Shown here piece by piece: positions 18,819 to 28,089 of a DNA stretch of 64,000 nucleotides. Below the pieces are notes generated by a model. That model saw only the letters and a program-made list of their open reading frames with translations, searched no databases and had not been told where the DNA came from. This DNA comes from Nitratireductor sp. (GTDB taxonomy: Bacteria; Pseudomonadota; Alphaproteobacteria; Rhizobiales; Rhizobiaceae): NCBI GenBank assembly GCA_017854535.1, contig JAFMHL010000008.1, positions 31,579-95,578 of the forward strand. Reading direction: 5' to 3'. Both the position numbers and the translations under genes were made by a program. Numbering within the stretch: the stretch's first letter is position 1; each line of letters opens with the position of its first letter.

Positions 18819-20318
18819 CTATCGATCGCTAACAATTTTCACCTTGGCGCCTGTCTGTGGTATCTGACCTGCTGACAGGCCATTTAGCACCTGAAACCGT
18901 CGCAAGGGATTGTCTGTTCCCTTCATTTTCGCTGAAAGCGTTGCAAGGCTATCGGTTGCCTGAACCGTAACAATTCTAATTTTCAGCGGCTGTAGAGATT
19001 GCTTTTCCGTCTCGCTCAAACGCCGGAACGTATTGGTCGTGGCATTGGAGGCCTGTTCAATGTCAGTCCTGTTGAGCGGACCTGCTGTAATGAAACGATA
19101 TACCTGCCTGTCAAGCTGAATGACCCGAATAACAAAACTCCAGTTTCCGCCCATGGCCCTTGCACTGGCAGATGGCAGGCCATTTAGATCGTCCGTCGTA
19201 ATAGTGCTTTCATCAAGCCCTTTTACCCATCCACTCTTGAGATAGGTCACCAAGTCCTGACCCTTGGGCAACACAGCTGCATCAAAACGAGTAGCCAAAT
19301 CATTCGGGCTTGTGACAACAACTGCAGTTGCCTGATTCTCGATTTTTGAACCGGGCGTAGCGTTGAAAGTAATCCCCAGACCCAAATGGGAAAAGCTGTT
19401 ATCGCGCACAAAACCTTCTTCCGCGCTATCCCCATATAGCATCCCATCAATGCCTTTAAAATAGCGCTCGCGGTCAGCTTCCAATGTTCCCGGCGCTCCA
19501 AAGAAACGCGCATGGCGTTTGGCAAGCTCTATGCGCTCGGGCGTAGCGGGATGACTGGACAAAAACGCAGTATCGCTGAATTTGGCATTTTGCGAGGCAT
19601 TGAGACTTTTATAGGCCTGCATGGTTTCCAGAAACCGTGCAGCCCCATGGGCGTCAAAACCCGCATTACCAAGCGTTCTGATACCAACTGCATCCGCCTG
19701 TAATTCCTGATCTTTCGAAAAGTCAGACAGCTTCATCTGATTGGCGGCCAAAGCGATGCGCCCGGCAATATTATCACTCAGAACTTCACTGACCACCTGT
19801 TCGCCAACATCCGTTGATGCCTGTTTTTGATTTCTCAAAATTGCATGGTTGGAGGCCACATGGGCCATTTCATGGGCAATAACCGCAGCCAATTCTGACT
19901 TATCATTTGCCAGCGCAAGCAAGCCGCGCGTCACATATAGATAGCCGCCCGGCAAGGCAAAAGCGTTTACCTTTGGTGTGTTCAAAATGGTAATTTTATA
20001 AACTTGCTGCTTGTCTTCTGAGACCGCCACGAGCCTCCCGACAATAATCGCAACCAACGTTTCTGCAGCCTTATTGCGATATTCACCACCATATTTGGCA
20101 AGCACAACGGGATGCTCTTTTTCGCCAATCTTGCTTTGGCTATCATCGGCTTTGATAAAACTGGACGAATAGGATTTTGGTGCAACATCATCAATCGAAT
20201 TGGATAAGCTGCAACCTTGTACCAAGCCAAGCACAAGCAGGCCGGACAAACCCCTGCCTGACCGCGACAACGCGGCCTTGCTGAAATAGCGAAACAATGG
20301 ATTATCCAACAGTTTCAA
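18819..20318 (-). CDS. M48 family metalloprotease lipoprotein (BepA-like)
   Basis: A periplasmic zinc protease of the M48 family, similar in layout to BepA/YfgC-type quality-control proteases of outer-membrane assembly. The N-terminus is a lipoprotein signal with lipobox LVQGC near residue 37. The catalytic zinc site is HEMAHVASNH in the first third, and a LQADAVGIRTLGNAGFD stretch supplies the third ligand. The C-terminal third ends in a LysM-like segment (VQATDSLATLSAKM ... VLNGL ... GAKVKIV), which could bind peptidoglycan. Starts are non-ATG: TTG at 20318 has GGGG six bases upstream, while GTG at 20324 is closer to that site than is usual. It converges with rpoH. Confidence 0.88.
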   Translation of the reverse strand: MKLLDNPLFRYFSKAALSRSGRGLSGLLVLGLVQGCSLSNSIDDVAPKSYSSSFIKADDSQSKIGEKEHPVVLAKYGGEYRNKAAETLVAIIVGRLVAVSEDKQQVYKITILNTPKVNAFALPGGYLYVTRGLLALANDKSELAAVIAHEMAHVASNHAILRNQKQASTDVGEQVVSEVLSDNIAGRIALAANQMKLSDFSKDQELQADAVGIRTLGNAGFDAHGAARFLETMQAYKSLNASQNAKFSDTAFLSSHPATPERIELAKRHARFFGAPGTLEADRERYFKGIDGMLYGDSAEEGFVRDNSFSHLGLGITFNATPGSKIENQATAVVVTSPNDLATRFDAAVLPKGQDLVTYLKSGWVKGLDESTITTDDLNGLPSASARAMGGNWSFVIRVIQLDRQVYRFITAGPLNRTDIEQASNATTNTFRRLSETEKQSLQPLKIRIVTVQATDSLATLSAKMKGTDNPLRRFQVLNGLSAGQIPQTGAKVKIVSDR

Positions 20319-20337
20319 TTGCACCCCAATTTAAAGC

Positions 20338-20361
20338 GCTGGGTTCAACTTCGAACCCAGC
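20338..20361 (-). terminator. Hairpin between ugd and the M48 gene
   Basis: GCTGGGTTC (20338-20346) pairs with GAACCCAGC (20353-20361) around a 6-base loop. It lies after the ugd stop on the same strand and just before the M48 start. There is no good T-run, so it may be a terminator or a structured leader. Confidence 0.45.
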
Positions 20362-20427
20362 ATAACTTCAATTTAACATAATAAACATTATGGCACAAAA
20401 AAGTGCTTCTTGTCGGCGCTGAAAAAA

Positions 20428-21732
20428 CTATGGCCGCCCGATTGAAGAATACTTCAACTTGCTACCCGCCAATTCATCCTTGGGATAAATATTTCGAAGA
20501 TCGACAAAGACCTGATCTGAAAGCAATTTCTCGGTCCGCTTGATATCCAAAGCGCGAAACTCGTCCCACTCGGTAACCACAACAGCTGCATTAGCGCCCG
20601 TCATGCAATCATAAGCATCTGTGCAATAGGTAACTTTTTTCAAGAATCGGCGCGCCTCCTCCATGCCCTCTGGATCATAAGCCCTTATGCTCGCCCCCAG
20701 TTTTTGCAACTCAGGAATAATGACCAGACTTGGCGATTCGCGCATGTCATCGGTGTTCGGTTTGAACGTTAAGCCCAAAATCGCGATGGTCTTGCCTTTG
20801 ACCGAGCCACCGCAAGCGGCCACAATTCTTTGCGCCATGGATTTCTTGCGCTTATTGTTCGAGCGCACCACCGTATCAACAATGGTAACCGGAGTGCCAT
20901 AATCCTTTGCTGTCTTGGACAAGGCTAAAGTATCTTTTGGAAAACACGACCCACCATAACCAGGTCCTGCATGAAGAAACTTCGCGCCAATTCTCTTATC
21001 AAGGCCTATGCCTTTTGCCACCTGTTGAACATCAGCCCCAACAGCATCGCACAAATCAGAGATTTCGTTGATGAAACCGATCTTCACCGCAAGAAAAGCA
21101 TTGGCAGCATATTTGATCAACTCGGCTGTGCGCCGCTCAGTCACAATGATTGGCGTCTCGTTGAGATATAACGGGCGATATAACATTTTGAGAGTGTTTG
21201 CCGCCCGCTCGCTTTCTGCGCCCACAACAATACGATCAGGACGTTTAAAGTCGCTGATAGCAGCGCCCTCGCGAAGAAATTCAGGATTGGAAGCCACATC
21301 AAAATCAGCCTTGGGCGCGATTTTGCGAATGATCGTTTCAACTTCATCACCCGTCCCAACAGGTACCGTCGACTTGGTCACAATGACCGTATAATTCTTA
21401 AGCAAAGGCGCAAGCTCTTCTGCAACGGCATAAACATATTGCAAATCCGCATGACCGCTTCCGCGCCGCGTGGGCGTGCCAACCGCGATGAACACAACAT
21501 CCGCATTGCTGACGGCTTCTTTGGTTTCCGTTGAAAACACCAGACGCCCTGCCTCGGCATTTTTCTCAACCAATTCATCAAGGCCAGGCTCGAATATCGG
21601 GATGATGCCGTGGTTTAGCGCATCAATTTTTTCTGCGTTATTGTCTATGCAAATCACATCGTGACCAAAGTCAGCAAAACAGGCTCCAGAGACCAGGCCC
21701 ACATAACCTGTACCAATCATCACAACACGCAT
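20428..21732 (-). CDS. ugd: UDP-glucose 6-dehydrogenase
   Basis: Converts UDP-glucose to UDP-glucuronate with two NAD+ reductions, feeding surface polysaccharide synthesis. Visible are the N-terminal Rossmann motif MIGTGYVGLVSG, a SKSTVPVGTGD stretch, NPEFLREGAAI, and the active-site loop GYGGSCFPKDT with the catalytic Cys near residue 263, then a C-terminal NAD/UDP domain (GLTFKPNTDDMRESPS). The 434-residue length is normal. The ATG at 21732 has GGAG upstream; an in-frame ATG at 21744 is poorer. No polysaccharide operon lies directly next to it. The glycosyltransferase at 55.2 kb is a distant possible consumer of its product, but that is speculation. Confidence 0.95.
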   Translation of the reverse strand: MRVVMIGTGYVGLVSGACFADFGHDVICIDNNAEKIDALNHGIIPIFEPGLDELVEKNAEAGRLVFSTETKEAVSNADVVFIAVGTPTRRGSGHADLQYVYAVAEELAPLLKNYTVIVTKSTVPVGTGDEVETIIRKIAPKADFDVASNPEFLREGAAISDFKRPDRIVVGAESERAANTLKMLYRPLYLNETPIIVTERRTAELIKYAANAFLAVKIGFINEISDLCDAVGADVQQVAKGIGLDKRIGAKFLHAGPGYGGSCFPKDTLALSKTAKDYGTPVTIVDTVVRSNNKRKKSMAQRIVAACGGSVKGKTIAILGLTFKPNTDDMRESPSLVIIPELQKLGASIRAYDPEGMEEARRFLKKVTYCTDAYDCMTGANAAVVVTEWDEFRALDIKRTEKLLSDQVFVDLRNIYPKDELAGSKLKYSSIGRP

Positions 21733-22099
21733 TATAGACTCCAAAAAATTGATTTGCCCGCCCCAAAGGCATCCGCCGAAAAACCGACGATTAAGATCAA
21801 TTGCCTAAAGAAATCAGATCCATTTCGCAAGCCGCAATAAATTGGGGCTGCGGACACTCCAAAATTACAGGAGCAGCTTTTGAAACATAGCGTGTAGTAG
21901 CAAAGGTCATTAAGACGAAGCGCCATGGTCCCAAAAGGCCAGTAATTTTCGAAAATGTTCATTTAGTCGTCTAACGCTATGGTTCGGCGTTCGCGAACAG
22001 GCTTTGCATTCGTTTTTGACTATCACTCGAATGTGTAGTGCGATTGATAGATCAGCATTCTATAAATTTCGCAGATCAATTTACTATAGGCCATTCTCC
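21733..22099. other. Intergenic region between divergent ugd and YHS gene
   Basis: About 370 bases that must hold the promoters of ugd (minus) and the YHS-domain gene (plus). The plus-strand frame of the YHS gene stays open back to 22004, but the extra 32 residues before its signal peptide do not look like protein, so I treat them as leader. No repeat or RNA element recognised. Confidence 0.5.
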
Positions 22100-22552
22100 A
22101 TGTTTCTACGCCGTTTCATCCTTGGTATTGCATCAAGCCTACTTCTTACAAATTCTGCCCTTGCTCTGGATCCAATAAATTCAACTGGACCTAATCATTT
22201 GGCAATTAGGGGAGCTGATACAACCGCATATTTTCGTTCGGGTAGCCCTATTGAGGGAACCAATGACCACGTCGTCAGATGGAAAGGTGCAGAATGGCGT
22301 TTTATTTCCGCATCAGAAGCCGCACTCTTCAAAGCAAATCCAACCGCCTATGCCCCGCAATTTGGTGCCTACTGCACAGGAGGACTTTCTCAGCAGCATG
22401 TTGTAGAAGGAAAGCCGCAATACTGGCGGATACATAGTGGCAAGTTATACCTGTTTCACACAAGTGCGGGCGCACAACGCTTTAGCAAGGACCCAATTGG
22501 CACTATTCGCAAGGCGCAAGCCTATTGGGACACTCTTGGAGTGAAGGAATAA
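22100..22552 (+). CDS. Exported YHS-domain protein
   Basis: A 150-residue exported protein. The signal peptide runs MFLRRFILGIASSLLL to about SALA. The mature part matches the YHS-domain family common in alphaproteobacteria: LAIRGADTTAYFRSGSPIEG, VVRWKGAEWRFISASEAALF, YAPQFGAYCTGGLSQ, and ends with a YWDTLG tail. The conserved Cys in YCTGG and the hydrophobic pocket suggest metal or small ligand binding, but no function is established. The ATG at 22100 gives a compact signal peptide. The gene is followed by tRNA-Arg. Confidence 0.82.
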   Translation: MFLRRFILGIASSLLLTNSALALDPINSTGPNHLAIRGADTTAYFRSGSPIEGTNDHVVRWKGAEWRFISASEAALFKANPTAYAPQFGAYCTGGLSQQHVVEGKPQYWRIHSGKLYLFHTSAGAQRFSKDPIGTIRKAQAYWDTLGVKE

Positions 22553-22691
22553 CCACCTTTTAGATGGTCCAATTGAAAAGCGCTGAGCGTGACTGATGCG
22601 TCTGCGTTATGAAAATACCCACCAAAACAATTATGATCGCTTCTGCATTTGAAAATCTTCAAAGCTCTGTTAAACGAACCTCACAAAACAA

Positions 22692-22768
22692 GGTCCCGTA
22701 GCTCATCAGGATAGAGCGCAAGATTCCTAATCTTGAGGTAGTTGGTTCGAGTCCAACCGGGATCACCA
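22692..22768 (+). tRNA. tRNA-Arg (anticodon CCU)
   Basis: A complete cloverleaf of 77 bases with encoded CCA. The acceptor stem GGTCCCG pairs with CGGGATC (one G-U). The D-arm is GCTC...GAGC. The anticodon stem CAAGA/TCTTG encloses loop TTCCTAA, giving anticodon CCT, which reads AGG. The T-arm is GTTGG-TTCGAGT-CCAAC. The discriminator base is A, followed by CCA at 22766-22768. Variable region AGGTA. Confidence 0.96.
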
Positions 22769-22780
22769 AGTATTTGCCTA

Positions 22781-23248
22781 CTACTTTATAGCAAAAACCG
22801 CTTCAACTTCTACACAGGCATTGATCGGCAATGCGGCAACACCAACGGCGGCCCGTGCATGAGCGCCTTTGTCTCCAAGGGCTTCGCCCATAAAATCTGA
22901 TGCGCCATTGATGACTTTTGGATGATCGGTAAAATCTGGCGTGGAAGCAACAAAACCCCCAAGGCGAACGCAGCGAACGATACGATCAAGATCACCATCA
23001 CAGGCGACTTTAACTTGAGATAAAATATTGATGGCACATTGGCGCGCTGCCAAAGCCGCGTCTTCGATGAAGACATCGCGACCCAAAAGACCCGAATGGG
23101 TTAGCTGCCCCGCTTTTAACGGCAATTGGCCTGAAACAAACACCAGATCACCGTGGCGCATAAAACCAACATAGCTGGCCAGCGGTTTAGGCGGCTCTGA
23201 CAGTTCAACGCCCATTTCAGCCAGTTTTTTCTCGATTTGTCCGCTCAA
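22781..23248 (-). CDS. RidA/YjgF family protein
   Basis: A 155-residue RidA-superfamily protein. RidA enzymes hydrolyse reactive enamine/imine intermediates released by PLP enzymes. Family marks are LVFVSGQLPLKAG in strand 2, AARQCAINILSQVK, and the C-terminal ARAAVGVAALPINACVEVEAVFAIK, where the Arg of the active RidA subgroup (ARAAVGV) is present. The length and the N-terminal segment MSGQIEKKLAEMGVELSEPP point to the longer YjgH/TdcF-like subgroup. It ends 12 bases from tRNA-Arg on the opposite strand. There is a second RidA-type gene at 28.9 kb. Substrate unknown. Confidence 0.88.
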   Translation of the reverse strand: MSGQIEKKLAEMGVELSEPPKPLASYVGFMRHGDLVFVSGQLPLKAGQLTHSGLLGRDVFIEDAALAARQCAINILSQVKVACDGDLDRIVRCVRLGGFVASTPDFTDHPKVINGASDFMGEALGDKGAHARAAVGVAALPINACVEVEAVFAIK

Positions 23249-23517
23249 AACTTGTCTCCTTGGTTAGATTTTTTGGGAAATTTGCCAAAAACATACATGT
23301 CAGTCTCTATAGATGACTCTATAGCTGAAAAATTTCTGTTTCCAAATTCAAATCCGTAGAGCCAAAAGTTTCCATTTTCATCGAATTGGCCCTAACAACC
23401 TTTACGGTGTGGCGCTGCCCCGATAGCCTAGTTCCAGAGTATTAAAGTGCTATCATCAAATGTGTCGTGCTTGCGCTTTTCGACAAAGGCAGAAAAAGCA
23501 CTTTTTGGGAGTTGAAA

Positions 23518-26382
23518 ATGGCTGTGCCAGCAATTGAGGCCGAGAAATCCCCTCATGTCTCAGACGAAATCCGCAAGACTACCTGCTATATGTGCGCATG
23601 CCGTTGCGGTATCAATGTACATTTACGCAAAGGCGAAAACGGCCAACCAAAAATCCGGTATATTGAAGGCAATCGCGACCACCCGATCAACAAAGGCGTT
23701 TTATGCGCCAAGGGTTCAGCTGGAATCATGCAGCATTACTCCCCTGCCCGTTTGAGCAAGCCGCTCAAAAGAGTGGGCGAGCGCGGGGAAGGCAAATTCG
23801 AGGAAATCGAATGGGATGAAGCCTTGGCAATTGCCGGAAAATGGCTTGGCGATGTTCGTGCGAGCGATCCTAAAAAATTGGCCTTCTTTACAGGGCGTGA
23901 TCAAAGCCAGTCTTTTACCGGATGGTGGGCGCAGCAATTTGGAACGCCAAATTTTGCAGCCCATGGCGGTTTTTGCTCCGTCAACATGGCTGCAGGCGGC
24001 ATTTATACATTTGGCGGAGCCTTTTGGGAATTTGGCGCGCCTGACTGGGAAAAATCGGAATTCTTCATGATTTTTGGCGTTGCGGAAGACCATGATTCCA
24101 ATCCCATTAAAATGGGCCTTTCACGTATGAAAGCCCGCGGCAAGAAAATTGTCGGCGTCAATCCTGTGCGCACTGGCTACAACGCGATTGCCGATGAATG
24201 GGTAGCTATTACCCCTGGAACCGATGGTTTGTTTGTTCTCGCCATTGTCCATGAATTGCTGAAGGCTGGTAAGATCGATCTCGATTATCTGATCCGTTAT
24301 ACCAATGCTCCCTGGCTTGTGATCGACGACCCTGATGCGGATGATCATGGCCTGTTTGCCCGCGATAAAGATGGCAATGCTTTGGTGCTGGACCGCAAAA
24401 CAGGCAAGGCAGTTGCATACAACAAAAAAGGTGTGAAATCGCATCTGAAAGGCGAAGTAAAACTTGGCCGTCTTGGTCGCGGTAAGCGCAGGGCAGTGCC
24501 GTCCTTCGAACTTCTTGCCCGCAAATATCTTTCTGAAGAATATGCGCCGGAAAATGTTTCCGAGACTACTGGCATTCCCGTAAACCAGATCAAGCGCCTA
24601 GCCGCCGAGATCGCCGAGGCAGCCTTCGAAAAAGAAGTTGTTGTCCATCAGCCTTGGACCGATATGAAGGGTGAAAAGCACGACAAGATGATCGGCCGTC
24701 CCGTTGCTTTTCATGCCATGCGCGGTATCTCGGCCCATTCGAATGGCTTCCAAACGTGCCGTTCCATTCACCTGTTGCAAATCCTGCTTGGGTCAATCGA
24801 TAGCCCAGGCGGCTTCCGCTTCAAACCGCCATACCCGCGTCCCATCGCAGGTCAGCCGAAACCCCATGGCGGCAATAAACCGAACGAGCCGCTCTCAGGA
24901 CCCCATCTTGGCTTTCTGCGCTCGCCGCAGGAAATGCTGATCAACGAAGACGGCTCACCGCAGCGTATTGACAAGGCGTTTTCATGGGAAGCCCCAATGT
25001 CTTCTCATGGCCTGATGCATATGGTGATTTCAAACGCCCATGCACGCGATCCTTACGGCATCGATGTGCTGTTCATGTATATGGCGAATATGTCCTGGAA
25101 CTCGTCGATGAATTCTGTCGGCGTGATGAAAATGCTGACAGACAAAGACGAGGATGGTGAGTATATCATTCCAAAGATCATCTATTCAGATGCCTACTCT
25201 TCCGAAATGGTGGCCTTTGCCGATCTGATTTTGCCGGACACCACCTATCTGGAACGCCATGACGCAATCTCAATGTTGGATCGCCCGATCAGTGAACCAG
25301 AAGCCATGTGCGATGCCATTCGCTGGCCTGTCATTGAACCGGACCGGGATGTGCGCGGATTCCAGACAACCCTCATTAATCTCGGTAGCCTGCTAAAATT
25401 GCCCGGCATGACCAATGAGGATGGAACTGCAAAATACAAAGATTACGCCGATTACATTACCAATCACCAACGCAAGCCGGGCATTGGCCCGCTGGCAGGA
25501 TGGCGCGGCAAGGACGGTTCGAAGACCGGACGCGGCGAACCCAATCCAGATCAAATTCAACGTTATATCGAAAACGGTGGTTTCTCAGAAACCCATGTTC
25601 CAAAAGAAGCGCTCTATTTCAAACATGCCAATATGGCTTGGCAAAATTGGGCCGTTGAAATGGGTCTTCAGGACGCGCCTGTAGAAAATGTCTTCCAGTT
25701 ATATCTCGAGCCTTTGCGCCAGTTTCAACTTTGCGCTGAAGGCAAGGCAAAGCCCGAGCCGCCCGAGAGCCACAAGCAGCGCATTCTGCAATGCTTTGAT
25801 CCTTTGCCATCTTGGTATGAACCTTTTGAAGGTACAGCGATTGATACCAAAGAGTTCCCCTATCATGCCCTAACCCAGCGCCCTGCGGCCATGTACCATT
25901 CATGGGGATCACAAAATGCATGGCTCCGCCAAATTCATGGTTCTAATCCTATGTATATTCCATCTGAGATTTGCGATGAGGCAGGTCTTGAAGATGGCGA
26001 CTGGGCCTGGATCATTTCCCACCATGGCAGGATCAAAGTGCCCGTGGCACGCATGGGCGCGGTTAACAACAAAACCATGTGGACCTGGAATGCCATCGGC
26101 AAACGCAAGGGCGCTTGGTCTTTGTCACCTGGCGCGCCAGAATCAACCAAGGGCTTTTTGCTAAACCACATCATCAACGAACTGCTGCCGCCAAAAGGCG
26201 ATGGGTTGCGATGGTCAAACTCTGATCCAATCACAGGTCAAGCCGCATGGTTTGATCTTCGGGTTCGCGTTGAAAAAGCTGAAGCTGACGAAGAGCTAAG
26301 CCTGCCGCAATATGACGAACAGAAAAATCCGGTGGACCGGAAAACCGAGACCCTTTCCTACGGAAAGGAGTGGACAAAATGA
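23518..26382 (+). CDS. soeA: Molybdopterin oxidoreductase catalytic subunit, SoeA-like
   Basis: A 954-residue DMSO-reductase-family enzyme with bis-MGD molybdenum cofactor. The N-terminal [4Fe-4S] site is C23-x2-C26-x3-C30...C63 (CYMCACRCG ... GVLCAKG). Molybdopterin-binding segments such as FFTGRDQSQSFTGWWAQQFG and VGVNPVRTGYNAIADEW follow. There is no Tat signal before the first Cys, so the enzyme is predicted to be cytoplasmic. Together with a four-cluster ferredoxin subunit and a DmsC-like anchor this matches SoeABC, the membrane-bound cytoplasmic sulfite dehydrogenase of purple sulfur bacteria and Rhodobacterales. Polysulfide or other oxyanion reductases remain possible. The ATG at 23518 has GGGAG six bases upstream. 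The stop overlaps the next start (ATGA). Confidence 0.75.
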   Translation: MAVPAIEAEKSPHVSDEIRKTTCYMCACRCGINVHLRKGENGQPKIRYIEGNRDHPINKGVLCAKGSAGIMQHYSPARLSKPLKRVGERGEGKFEEIEWDEALAIAGKWLGDVRASDPKKLAFFTGRDQSQSFTGWWAQQFGTPNFAAHGGFCSVNMAAGGIYTFGGAFWEFGAPDWEKSEFFMIFGVAEDHDSNPIKMGLSRMKARGKKIVGVNPVRTGYNAIADEWVAITPGTDGLFVLAIVHELLKAGKIDLDYLIRYTNAPWLVIDDPDADDHGLFARDKDGNALVLDRKTGKAVAYNKKGVKSHLKGEVKLGRLGRGKRRAVPSFELLARKYLSEEYAPENVSETTGIPVNQIKRLAAEIAEAAFEKEVVVHQPWTDMKGEKHDKMIGRPVAFHAMRGISAHSNGFQTCRSIHLLQILLGSIDSPGGFRFKPPYPRPIAGQPKPHGGNKPNEPLSGPHLGFLRSPQEMLINEDGSPQRIDKAFSWEAPMSSHGLMHMVISNAHARDPYGIDVLFMYMANMSWNSSMNSVGVMKMLTDKDEDGEYIIPKIIYSDAYSSEMVAFADLILPDTTYLERHDAISMLDRPISEPEAMCDAIRWPVIEPDRDVRGFQTTLINLGSLLKLPGMTNEDGTAKYKDYADYITNHQRKPGIGPLAGWRGKDGSKTGRGEPNPDQIQRYIENGGFSETHVPKEALYFKHANMAWQNWAVEMGLQDAPVENVFQLYLEPLRQFQLCAEGKAKPEPPESHKQRILQCFDPLPSWYEPFEGTAIDTKEFPYHALTQRPAAMYHSWGSQNAWLRQIHGSNPMYIPSEICDEAGLEDGDWAWIISHHGRIKVPVARMGAVNNKTMWTWNAIGKRKGAWSLSPGAPESTKGFLLNHIINELLPPKGDGLRWSNSDPITGQAAWFDLRVRVEKAEADEELSLPQYDEQKNPVDRKTETLSYGKEWTK

Positions 26383-27134
26383 CCCTATTACCTGAGACCA
26401 CCCAAAAGAAACTCGGCCTAGTTATCGACCTTGATGTTTGTGTCGGTTGTCATGCCTGCGTCGTAAACTGCAAGGAGTGGAACACGGGAGGTTATGGTGC
26501 GCCTTTGAGCGATGTGGAGCCCTATGGCGATAATCCTTCCGGCGCTTGGTTAAACCGTATTCACACATTTGAGATTACACCTGCCGATGCGCCCGCTCAG
26601 ATCGTGCACTTCCCAAAGTCGTGTTTGCATTGCGAAGACGCTCCCTGCGTTACCGTTTGCCCAACTGGTGCAAGCTATAAACGCAGCGAAGACGGCATTG
26701 TCCTGGTGGAAGAAGATAAATGCATTGGTTGTGGCTTATGTGCTTGGGCTTGCCCCTACGGCGCGCGGGAAATGGACCCTGTTGAAAATGTCATGAAAAA
26801 ATGCACCCTTTGTGTCGACCGCATTTACAATGACAACCTCCTTGAAATCGATCGCACGCCTGCATGTGTAAAAACATGCCCCGCAAATGCTCGCCATTTT
26901 GGTGACTTTGCTGATCCAAATTCTGCAGTATCAATCATGACCCTTGAACGGGGCGGCTATGACTTGATGCCCGAAATGGACACCAAACCCGTCAATAAAT
27001 ATTTGCCGCCTCGTCCAAAGGCAAACCCTGCCACTGCTGCTAGCGAAAGCAAACAACTTGCCCCTGCTTTCGCACCCAAAGCTGGCGAAGGTTTGTTGGG
27101 TTGGATTGACCGCGCCCTTGAGAAATTAGGATAA
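26379..27134 (+). CDS. soeB: Iron-sulfur subunit, SoeB-like
   Basis: A 251-residue ferredoxin-type electron transfer subunit with four cysteine groups for four [4Fe-4S] clusters: CVGCHACVVNCKEW, CLHCEDAPCVTVCPTGA, CIGCGLCAWACPYGA with CTLC, and a last group beginning CVKTCPANA. It passes electrons between the Mo subunit and the membrane anchor. AAAGGAG lies 8 bases before the ATG at 26379, and this ATG overlaps the soeA stop by four bases, a classic coupled junction. An upstream GTG at 26370 overlaps the ribosome site and is less likely. The family is certain; the Soe name follows from the operon. Confidence 0.85.
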   Translation: MTLLPETTQKKLGLVIDLDVCVGCHACVVNCKEWNTGGYGAPLSDVEPYGDNPSGAWLNRIHTFEITPADAPAQIVHFPKSCLHCEDAPCVTVCPTGASYKRSEDGIVLVEEDKCIGCGLCAWACPYGAREMDPVENVMKKCTLCVDRIYNDNLLEIDRTPACVKTCPANARHFGDFADPNSAVSIMTLERGGYDLMPEMDTKPVNKYLPPRPKANPATAASESKQLAPAFAPKAGEGLLGWIDRALEKLG

Positions 27135-27138
27135 GACC

Positions 27139-28056
27139 ATGCATCCAGCTGTTTCCGTTATTTTCTTTACTGTAACTTCCGGTGTCGGACTTGGTCTTAT
27201 GTTTCTACTTGGCCTTGGCTGGCCAATGCATGAGGGCATGATCCCAGTTTTGCTATCCTGCATTCTCGCTGGCGGATTAACCGTTGCCGGATTGATTTCC
27301 TCGACATTTCATCTAGGCCACCCCGAACGCGCTTGGCGTGCTTTTTCCCAATGGCGCTCTTCATGGCTTTCTCGTGAGGGTGTACTCGCCGTCGTAACGC
27401 TCACACTCTTCGGGATTTATTCGCTGGCTTGGGCATTCTTCGATATGCGTATCGAGTTGCTTGGCTATGTCATCTCGATACTAGCCGCTCTGACTGTTTA
27501 CGCTACTGCAATGATCTACGCCCAGTTGAAGACCGTTCCAAACTGGAATAGCCAATTGACACCCTTGTGCTATTTGGCCTTTTCTTTGGCTGGCGGAGTA
27601 ATCCTTGCTTCAGCAATCGGCTCAGCTGAGATGATGTTATCGCTTCCAACGCCAATTCTAAGCGCTATTGCATTGGTTATTGCCTGGCTTGCTAAACTGA
27701 TTTGGTGGTCGCGCGCAGGTAAGATCGGATTTTCAGCGACAGGCTCAGATACGGGAACGGCCACGGGCCTTGGCAAAATCGGCAAGGTAAAGCTTTTTGA
27801 AAAACCCCATTCTGGCGAGAATTACCTGACCAAAGAAATGGTCCACCAGATTGGCCGCAAGCATGCCAACAAATTGCGGTTGATCGCTTTGGTGCTTGGT
27901 CTTGCTATGCCGCTGGTGCTTTGTTTCCTCGCCCTTTCCACTGGCGCTATAGTTCCGCTACTTATCCTAGGATTTATCTCTATGATGGCTGGATTATTTG
28001 CTGAGCGTTGGTTATTTTTTGCAGAAGCAAAACACGCCGTTTCGCTTTTCTATTAA
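27139..28056 (+). CDS. soeC: DmsC-type membrane anchor, SoeC-like
   Basis: A 305-residue integral membrane protein with about eight hydrophobic helices, of the DmsC anchor family that links Mo oxidoreductases to the quinone pool. Family features include a first helix with FFTVTSGVGLGLMFLLGL and the loop SSTFHLGHPERAWRAFSQWRSSWLSREGV, which is highly characteristic. It begins 4 bases after soeB and completes the three-subunit operon. In Soe enzymes electrons from sulfite go through this subunit to quinone. A loop of about 60 residues near position 195-245 (GFSATGSDTGTATGLG...) is soluble, as is common in this group. Confidence 0.85.
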   Translation: MHPAVSVIFFTVTSGVGLGLMFLLGLGWPMHEGMIPVLLSCILAGGLTVAGLISSTFHLGHPERAWRAFSQWRSSWLSREGVLAVVTLTLFGIYSLAWAFFDMRIELLGYVISILAALTVYATAMIYAQLKTVPNWNSQLTPLCYLAFSLAGGVILASAIGSAEMMLSLPTPILSAIALVIAWLAKLIWWSRAGKIGFSATGSDTGTATGLGKIGKVKLFEKPHSGENYLTKEMVHQIGRKHANKLRLIALVLGLAMPLVLCFLALSTGAIVPLLILGFISMMAGLFAERWLFFAEAKHAVSLFY

Positions 28057-28089
28057 AGCCAACGCGCTCAATTAAAGGATCATCATCCC

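Noticed and set aside
22692..22768. tRNA-Arg as an integration site
   Set aside because: No integrase and no duplicated 3' tRNA fragment was seen in the flanks; RidA follows 12 bases later.
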